NCBI GenBank assembly: GCA_943737045.1
Contig: CALSFV010000005.1
Span: forward strand, 1 to 64,000
Direction of reading: 5' to 3'
Length of the DNA stretch: 64,000 nt
Source: Parapristionchus giblindavisi
Lineage: Eukaryota > Nematoda > Chromadorea > Rhabditida > Diplogasteridae
Position numbers and translations under genes: made by a program. The notes beneath the pieces were generated by a model, which made no database searches, had not been told where the DNA came from, and worked only from the letters and a program-made list of their open reading frames with translations. Shown here in pieces: positions 58,536-64,000 of this stretch; the first letter of the stretch is position 1; every line of letters begins with the position of its first letter.

Positions 58536-59430
58536 ATGCAAACATCGACTCTACTGCGTGTGTTTATCCTATGTACGCTGCTTCTTCTAGTCTGTGAGTT
58601 GACCTCCTTTTCTGTTCTTGATAATTTACCGTACTTCTGGTGATATTTATCGATTCTAACGATAGAAAAATTTAGTTTTGCTATTGACAAATAAAAACAA
58701 CATTTGTCTCATATCACCAAAGGCTCTCTTGTAATCGTCGAAAGAATTCTTCGTGTAATGTCTCTTCATTATTCCACTATTTGAGGCGCCCGTGGAGGTC
58801 GTGGCGGAGGTGGCGGTAGAGGAGGAGGAGGAGGAAGAGGAGGAGGATGGGGAGGAGGAAGAGGAGGCGGATGGGGCGGAAATAGAGGAGGCGGATGGGG
58901 TGGAAGAGGAGGCGGATGGGGCGGAAGAGGAGGCGGATGGGGCGGACGAGGAGGTTGGGGTGGAGGAAGAGGTGGATGGGGTGGAGGAAGATATGGAGGA
59001 GGATGGGGCAGACCATATCCATATTATGGTTTGTTTTTTTTTTTAAATTTATTTAAACAATATTTTTTAAATGTTTTAAACTATAAAAATTTCTCTATTA
59101 TAGGCACAACCAGACGTAATTTTACTCTTCGCTCTGGTAACGCTCTCTCGTAGACAAAAAAGCGAAAGAGCATTGTCAGAGCGGAGAGTTTCAAATTAGC
59201 TCAGGTGTGCCTTTAATGTTCACTTCAGTACTTACTTTTATACGTTTAGTAAAACTAATAGTTGTTACTTCAGGTGGCTGGGGAAATCCCATGTTTGGAA
59301 GTCCACTCGGTCTACTGTTTGGTAAGAATATTTATGTTATTCCCGAGATATTTCAACTTTTCGCTTTCTCGTCACACTCTCACATTCAGTGAATGAGCTA
59401 GAGATTAACCATGGCCTAACAGTAGCATGA
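58536..59430 (+). CDS. Secreted Gly/Arg/Trp-rich protein
   Basis: Exons are inferred at 58536-58593, 58786-59028, 59274-59321 and 59390-59430, all in phase 1, giving 129 residues. Exon 1 encodes the signal peptide 'MQTSTLLRVFILCTLLLLV'. Exon 2 is a long tract of GGGWGGRGG-type repeats in which Arg replaces the His of the neighbouring genes, ending 'WGRPYPYYG'. Exon 3 adds 'GGWGNPMFGSPLGLLF'. A final exon after a 68-bp intron (acceptor ACATTCAG) would add 13 residues and a TGA at 59428; reading through the donor at 59322 would instead give a 23-residue tail and a TGA at 59391. The acceptor before exon 2 (TTTGAG) is atypical. The basic, aromatic Gly-rich composition recalls secreted antimicrobial or cuticle glycine-rich proteins; this is inference. 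Confidence 0.68.
59107..59215. repeat. ~110-bp palindromic repeat, copy in intron
   Basis: The imperfect palindrome contains 'CGCTCTGGTAACGCTCTCTC', a GTAGACAAAAAA-type centre, and then 'AGAGCATTGTCAGAGCGGAG' and GAGTTTCAAATTAGCT. It lies inside the second intron of the Gly/Arg-rich gene. Related copies are at 60120-60234, 60575-60703 and 63738-63838. Confidence 0.75.
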
Positions 59431-60119
59431 GGCGTTTTTTTAAAGACACTTAAATTCATTTATAATATTGTTTGAAGTTATAAGAAAATACTTGCAGGAT
59501 GATCTCACACCATCGACCATGACGTATTCTACCTGTATCGATGATATTGTTATGTATATTGTGTCATAATAAAAAATACTAGTATTGATGAATAAAAATA
59601 GTAATAGATAATGATATTCATTCACATCGAGCGTTCACCGGTAGCGAGTAAAGAGTGCATTGATGAAGTATGAAATAAATGTTGGTAAACTCGAAACAAT
59701 CGTAACCTATCCGCAGTAACGAATTCAAAAAGCGTGCGTTGAGTTTAATTTGGAAAAGGTGTAATTTTAGACAAAACTGATGAACCGCTTAAACTCGTTA
59801 GGCAACAATATGACTCACGTTCACTGCTATGGAAAGATCAAATTTTCCTCCTTATTGTTAGCTAGTTCAGCGAGTCGCGCTATTGAATAGTTTTTGAACA
59901 TTGCACGCACCAAACTCTTTATGCTTGAACTAGCAATGCACCGACATTTCATCTTATTGCTAACTTATTGCTATGTAAGTGCAGCAAAGCAAGATTGAAA
60001 CTTCAAAGAATACTCATATGTATGATTATTTTGAACTCTCCGTAGTAGCCATACTACATATCCAAAAGCAAAAGCGAAAATGTGAGCAGAGTGAAAGAAA
60101 ATTAGCAGCACTCTTAAAG
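59431..60119. other. 3' flank and intergenic DNA
   Basis: An AATAAA at 59591 may serve the preceding gene. No gene or recognisable repeat is seen in the rest. Confidence 0.55.
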
Positions 60120-60234
60120 ACAATCCCCGTGCTACTATTAATCTCCTCAGTGACACTACTCTCTCGTCGACAACGAAAGCGAGAGAGTGTGACCAGAGCA
60201 GAGAGTTTCAAATTAGCTCGGAGTGTCCTTTAAG
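60120..60234. repeat. ~110-bp palindromic repeat, intergenic copy
   Basis: CTCTCTCGTCGACAACGAAAGCGAGAGAG forms the centre in two halves (CTCTCTCG and CGAGAGAG). The outer part includes AGAGCAGAGAGTTTC and AATTAGCTCGGAGTGTCC. It belongs to the same family as 59107-59215. Confidence 0.75.
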
Positions 60235-60491
60235 ATCACTAAGAAACGAAACGAAACATGGGCAAGTGTGTGTAAAAAGTGGAGTGTCCTTAGAAGGTTT
60301 ATTGATGTGAGTGTACTTTGATTGAATCCTCTTCCTCTTCATCATCGTCTCGGAATGATCTACTGAACGACCAATTAAGATGACGCCATACATGACATTC
60401 TAATTCAATTTCTCCAATTGTTTTGTCTGTACTTGGAACAAATTTCCTTGATAAAGGCGCAAATTAATTGATTGAATCAAACGAATTAGCA

Positions 60492-60998
60492 ATGACTCCA
60501 ATTGGGATCCATCTACAGGCGGCTCTCGTTCAACTTCTTCTTGTATTCAGTGCCGTTATCGCTCTGGCTGGTGAGTTAAAAGACACATCCCGAACTAGTT
60601 TGAAAATCTCCGCTCTTTCAACGTTCTCGCGTAGGCACAAAAAACGAGAGAGTGTGGTCAGAGCGGAGAGTTTGAAAGTAGCACCGGGTGTACCTTTAAT
60701 TTTCATTACATTACGTATGCGAAAGCGGACAGTTGCCTTATTATTATGTTTTATTTTAACAGAAAGATGATTATCCCACAATAAGTGTGTTTAATGGTTA
60801 AATAAATAAAATAAATAGTGAAGTCAAATTATACTTCAAAGTATTTACAAGCATTCAAAAGCAACTCTTTCAATCATTTTATCAGTAATCACTATTTATG
60901 TTTCTCTAGATGGCCGCGGTCATGGTGGTGGACATGGTCATCATGGAGGTGGTGGTGGGGACTACTCGGACAGAGGTTCTTCATGTACCATACTGTGA
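60492..60998 (+). CDS. Short secreted Gly/His-rich peptide
   Basis: Two exons, 60492-60570 and 60910-60998, joined in phase 1, give 55 residues. Exon 1 encodes a hydrophobic leader ('IHLQAALVQLLLVFSAVIAL') up to the donor CTG|GTGAGTT. An in-frame ATG at 60468 could add eight residues, and the shorter start is preferred because it fits the family length. Exon 2 follows the acceptor TTTCTCTAG and encodes 'DGRGHGGGHGHHGGGG', then DYSDRGSSCTIL and a TGA. The exon 2 start resembles the second exons of the first and the minus-strand genes (NGRGG and xGHGG). No TATA box is visible. AATAAA lies at 61117. The intron carries a copy of the palindromic repeat. Mature peptide of about 28 residues, His-rich; function unknown. 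Confidence 0.65.
60575..60703. repeat. Palindromic repeat, copy in intron of the short Gly/His gene
   Basis: 'AAAATCTCCGCTCTTTCAAC' at the left is mirrored by 'GTCAGAGCGGAGAGTTTGAA' at the right, with TCTCGCGTAGGCACAAAAAACGAGAGAG split across the centre. It starts five bases inside the intron. Confidence 0.78.
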
Positions 60999-61349
60999 AT
61001 AACAGATAAAGGGAAATTGCGAACTTAGACAAGGACAATCTTATCTATCTTACATGCGACGACCATCTATCGATGCCCTCATGCCATCCCATTTCTTGTT
61101 ATGCATAATATGATTAAATAAAGAATAAGAATAAATTCCCTTTTGCTTTTCATATGGCTATTGTTGCTGATATTTCCATGACAACCGATCACATACAGTG
61201 AGATCGGTGATTATCCCCGACTCTTGTTGAGACAAAGTACTAAAGAATAAAGAAAAATAAATAAAAAAAACTGCATAAAAACTCTCTTAAAAATGAATTC
61301 TCTCTCGTTGGTCTGGTTGAAAAGATAAATGGCTTACACCAGTGGCCGT
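60999..61349. other. 3' UTR and spacer
   Basis: AATAAA occurs at 61117 and in later A-rich stretches (61246-61270). No gene seen. Confidence 0.55.
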
Positions 61350-61477
61350 ATGCAAGAACAACGGGAAAACCGTTTTCCGGGAAAATATGACGTCATTAGC
61401 GTAGGTGGAGGATTTTTGGAAAACGCCTCCGCCTACGCTAATGACGTCACATTTTCCAGGAAAACGGTTCTTGCATA
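61350..61477. mobile_element. 128-bp hairpin MITE carrying two TGACGTCA sites
   Basis: Arms 61350-61410 and 61426-61477 are near-perfect complements. Termini read TATGCAAGAAC, and the inner part is 'GTCATTAGCGTAGGTGGAGG'. Each arm holds a full TGACGTCA palindrome (61388-61395 and 61442-61449). Small size, hairpin form and lack of coding identify a MITE-like element; flanking duplication is not clear. Confidence 0.75.
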
Positions 61478-61718
61478 CTCTGATATTTCAAAACTTACAG
61501 TCTTCTTAAAATACGTCACTGACTTAAAGTTTACTTTAAAGGTGGTGTCCTGGCAATATTTTCGTGAATAAACTGTGAAGACAGAAAGATAGCAAAAGTT
61601 ATTCTGCATACCTTACGTAAATTAGTTTATGCTAATTTAGCTTATTGGTCGCTAGAATCATGAATGAATCCACGCTTGATGTACAGGCAAAGGCGCGAAA
61701 TTTTGAAAATAGGAAAGT

Positions 61719-61789
61719 TCAGCAATAGGTTTCGAACCCGCGACGTTACGCTTACTAGTGAGCACTTTTACCACTGCGCTACGGGATCG
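61719..61789 (-). other. tRNA-like sequence (SINE head or tRNA pseudogene)
   Basis: On the minus strand 'CCGTAGCGCAGTGGTAAAAG' (A box) and 'GTCGCGGGTTCGAAACC' (B box) lie at tRNA spacing. The acceptor arm is not self-complementary and the anticodon stem is only three to four pairs, so a functional tRNA is doubtful. An internal Pol III promoter could still be recognised. Confidence 0.5.
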
Positions 61790-61894
61790 ATGAATGGTCG
61801 TGCTAATTTCTTGCATATCACTTGCCCCTTGCATAATAGATATGTTATATATTTACATAGACATTCGAGGGCCTCCATATTTAAGTAAACTTCA

Positions 61895-62045
61895 AGTGAG
61901 TGACGTCACATTTTCACTTTAAGTAGACTTGCGTCTCACTTTAAGTAGACTTACGTAGTGACGTCACACTTTAAGTAGACTTACGTTGCACTTGAAGTAG
62001 ACTTACAAGTCCACTTAAAGTGAAAGTGGAAGTAGACTTTAAGTC
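61895..62045. repeat. Tandem CACTTTAAGTAGACTTACGT repeats with CRE-like sites
   Basis: Five to six degenerate copies of CACTTTAAGTAGACTTACGT occur, at 61917, 61937, 61968 and 61989 and, inverted, near 62010-62035 ('AAGTCCACTTAAAGTGAAAG'). TGACGTCA occurs at 61901-61908 and 61959-61966. Confidence 0.8.
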
Positions 62046-62700
62046 TTGAAATAAATACCAGAGTACGGCCACAGAACAGTGGGATAACTTCGTCGCATTT
62101 TGACTTTCGTTAGGAATAACCATTCGTGACCACCCTTGCATCATTTGATTAATGGTTGATGGAGAGAATGAGGTCAGTTCCTTCGATGAATGAGCAAGAC
62201 AAACCAATGTACACTATCTTATCATAAATAGAGGAAAATGGAGATGAATTTAGCTTGATGATCAGTCCAGTCAGTATACACACCTTTATTAGTACAATTG
62301 CATGACCATTATATTCTGATTCTATATAATTGATCACCCCCAACAATTCCATAACTCTTCCTACCTCATCTCCTCTCTCCGAGGTTGTCGACGATGTCCT
62401 GTCTAACACGTAGAAATGTCTAGAAAACTGTTTATGTATCTTGTCTTTTGAAGTTGATTAAAATATAATTAATCGTCAATAAGCATAAATGTGGTAAAGC
62501 TTTCTTCGTGCAGATGAGTACTGCTATCCAACTGAAATTAACGACCTTGACTGTCACATGAATCTTTAGATCCGTTATCAACGGTCGGGTGTTCAAATTT
62601 AGCAGAGAATCTTTTTGCGACTCTTGAAAAAAACATGAAACCCATATCCTATAGGCTTTCAATATCCAAAACCCCTATTGAACCAGAAGAATAAAGTGAT
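62046..62700. other. Intergenic DNA
   Basis: No gene, RNA or repeat recognised. Open frames on the minus strand are short and without motif. Confidence 0.5.
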
Positions 62701-62706
62701 TCGAAA

Positions 62707-63622
62707 CTAACATAGTCCTCCGAATAACCCCATTCCTCCGTAACAATACGGTCTCCACATTCTCCAATTCCAATCGTAATATTGCGTACATTGATATCCA
62801 TTGCCTGTAATAGATATATATTAGGTGTTCCTTTGAGGTTGAGGTTACAACCGTAGTTATTGTAGTTGTTGTAGTAGTTTCCTCCATATCCTCCGAAACC
62901 GAACAGGCCTCGTCCGTATCCCCATCCTCGATTGAATCCCCATCCTCGTCCCCATCCAAGACCGCCACATAAACACATAATATCTTTAAATCGACATAAT
63001 ATCCTGCATAATCGATATAATAATATCCTATACCCATTAAATGAGGTGTTAAAAAAAAATTAAAAAAGAAAGTAGATGGAAAAGTGAAAAGTAGTGTTTA
63101 TTTTGTGATTGTAAAAGTAGTGGGAAAAGTAGTAATCTATTTCTCGCGATTTTGTTGTAAGATTTGTCAATTACGACCAATGCTATAATACTCTTCCAAG
63201 TACTTTTAGAATCACTACTTTTCACTTTTCCATCTACTTTTCCAAGATTGTATCCCCAAATTTAATCGTTAAACTTACCATAGTGATTATGCCCTCCCCA
63301 TCCTCCTCCACTCCATCCACCGTGATGATCGCCCCAGCCTCCTCCTGAAATAATTGGATTGGCTATTAACAGTGGCTTTCTGATCATCGCTTTATAAGTT
63401 TTTTTTTAAATAATTCTTCGGTTACGATCATACTAATGTAAGATATACGATAGATGAACGAAAATTTTACTTTCACCTCTCACTATTATCGTTAAAGATA
63501 AATGAATCAATAAATATGTAAATAAAAACATTTAAAATGGTGTCGACCTGCGCCTCCTCCATGATGACCTCCACCACCGCTGTGTCCTCCACCACCATGA
63601 CCTCCTCCTCCTCCATGACCGT
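62707..63622 (-). CDS. Secreted Gly/His/Tyr-rich protein with Cys/Trp C-terminal module (5' partial)
   Basis: Four minus-strand exons are inferred: 63622-63548, 63344-63279, 62983-62852 and 62804-62707, each joined in phase 1, giving about 124 codons. They encode GGGGHGGGGHSG-type repeats, then 'GGWGDHHGGWSGGGWGGHNH', then 'LGWGRGWGFNRGWGYGRGLF' and a Tyr/Asn stretch. Last comes 'GYQCTQYYDWNWRMWRPYCY', ending GGMGLFGGLC and TAG. This C-terminal module matches the last exon of the gene at 54015-55568 (YQCTxYYDWxWRMWR shared), which fixes the frame. The last intron is only 47 bp. The third exon's acceptor is odd: the expected TTTCAG is degenerate (ATGTGG), so an upstream TTTAAAG is assumed; the gene may be damaged. 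The signal-peptide exon was not found and is likely beyond the window edge. Confidence 0.65.
63038..63265. mobile_element. MITE in an intron (family of 45261-45511)
   Basis: Both ends carry the family sequence: GAGGTGTTAAAA at the left, 'TTTTCCAAGATTGTATCCCC' at the right. The shared inner blocks are 'GTAGATGGAAAAGTGAAAAG', 'TTTTGTGATTGTAAAAGTAG' and their complement near 63208-63240. It sits between the second and third recognised exons of the minus-strand Gly-rich gene. Confidence 0.82.
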
Positions 63623-63737
63623 CTAAATATGAGAAATAAAAGATCAAAGATCAAAGATAAACCCCAATTTAGAGCCCTCCGTACTGGTAATGCTCTGTAA
63701 CACTAATTTGTAAAAGAAACCAAAAATAAGCGAGAGA

Positions 63738-63838
63738 TCTTTAATGGCAGACCCCAAGCTAATTCGGCGCTCTGGCAACGCTTTCTCGTGGACAATGAAA
63801 ACGAGAGAGCACGGACAGTTTCAAATTATCGCAGGGAT
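63738..63838. repeat. Palindromic repeat, copy upstream of minus-strand gene exons
   Basis: 'CGCTCTGGCAACGCTTTCTC' followed by 'GTGGACAATGAAAACGAGAG' and CAGTTTCAAATTA belongs to the same family as 59107-59215. A weaker, more decayed copy may be present at 63655-63735. Confidence 0.7.
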
Positions 63839-64000
63839 TGCATCACAGAGCGGAATCCGTATTGAGCAGGCAAGCTTTTTTTTCATCCCGTAATATGTTT
63901 CAAAAGTGTAATATGATCAAGGCACGATATATGTCACATTGTTTTGATTGGGCTAACATTTTTATATTAATCTTTTCTTAAGTGGTACATAATAGATACA

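Noticed and set aside
62675..63037. 120-codon minus-strand frame in the other phase
   Set aside because: It runs through introns of the Gly-rich gene. The phase-1 spliced frame explains the conserved Cys/Trp module better.

Overview
This looks like a repeat-rich window of an animal nuclear genome. Small spliced genes with GT-AG introns, canonical TATA boxes and AATAAA signals occur beside a CR1-like LINE, Tc1-like transposon remnants, several palindromic (foldback) elements and satellite arrays. Two very short introns (47 and 68 bp), the abundance of palindromic nonautonomous DNA transposons and the glycine-rich secretory gene cluster would suit a nematode or another ecdysozoan. No marker gene settles the organism, and the assignment is inference.

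Layout. Positions 1-8204 are a C-rich minisatellite (about 10-bp units ending in CCCCTA, broken by an AT-rich spacer). Positions 8205-42213 are mostly a nucleosome-length satellite. It has two related monomer classes, A (168 bp) and B (about 163 bp), arranged in higher-order repeats. Later insertions interrupt it: a head-to-head pair of LINE copies (9299-16324), a palindrome with tRNA-like ends (16325-17620), a fragment with a coding look (17641-18112), two copies of a 1.43-kb palindromic element (22523-23952 and 24793-26222) and a 418-bp MITE with a TCA target duplication (35436-35853). Positions 42214-49790 are a graveyard of overlapping inverted repeats, Tc1-like fragments, a further MITE and a GA microsatellite. 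One candidate small gene on the minus strand (47818-48018) has a TATA box and three GC boxes. A 2.3-kb foldback element bounded by TTAA lies at 51244-53563.

Positions 53920-63622 hold the only convincing gene family: four genes on the plus strand and one partial gene on the minus strand. They encode short secreted proteins rich in Gly with His, Trp or Arg. Their shared plan is a one-exon signal peptide of about 19-26 residues ending in a phase-1 intron, then Gly-rich exons all joined in phase 1. Two members end in a Cys/Tyr/Trp-rich module. The two best members share an upstream promoter block, and MITE-like palindromes lie in several of the introns.

Nothing points to a multi-gene enzymatic system. 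The genes that plausibly act together are the Gly/His-rich secretory cluster (surface, cuticle, metal-binding or antimicrobial roles are all possible). The LINE, satellites and foldback elements look like selfish or structural DNA. Several near-identical inverted arms (LINE pair, 16325-17620) could also be assembly artefacts and should be checked on long reads.
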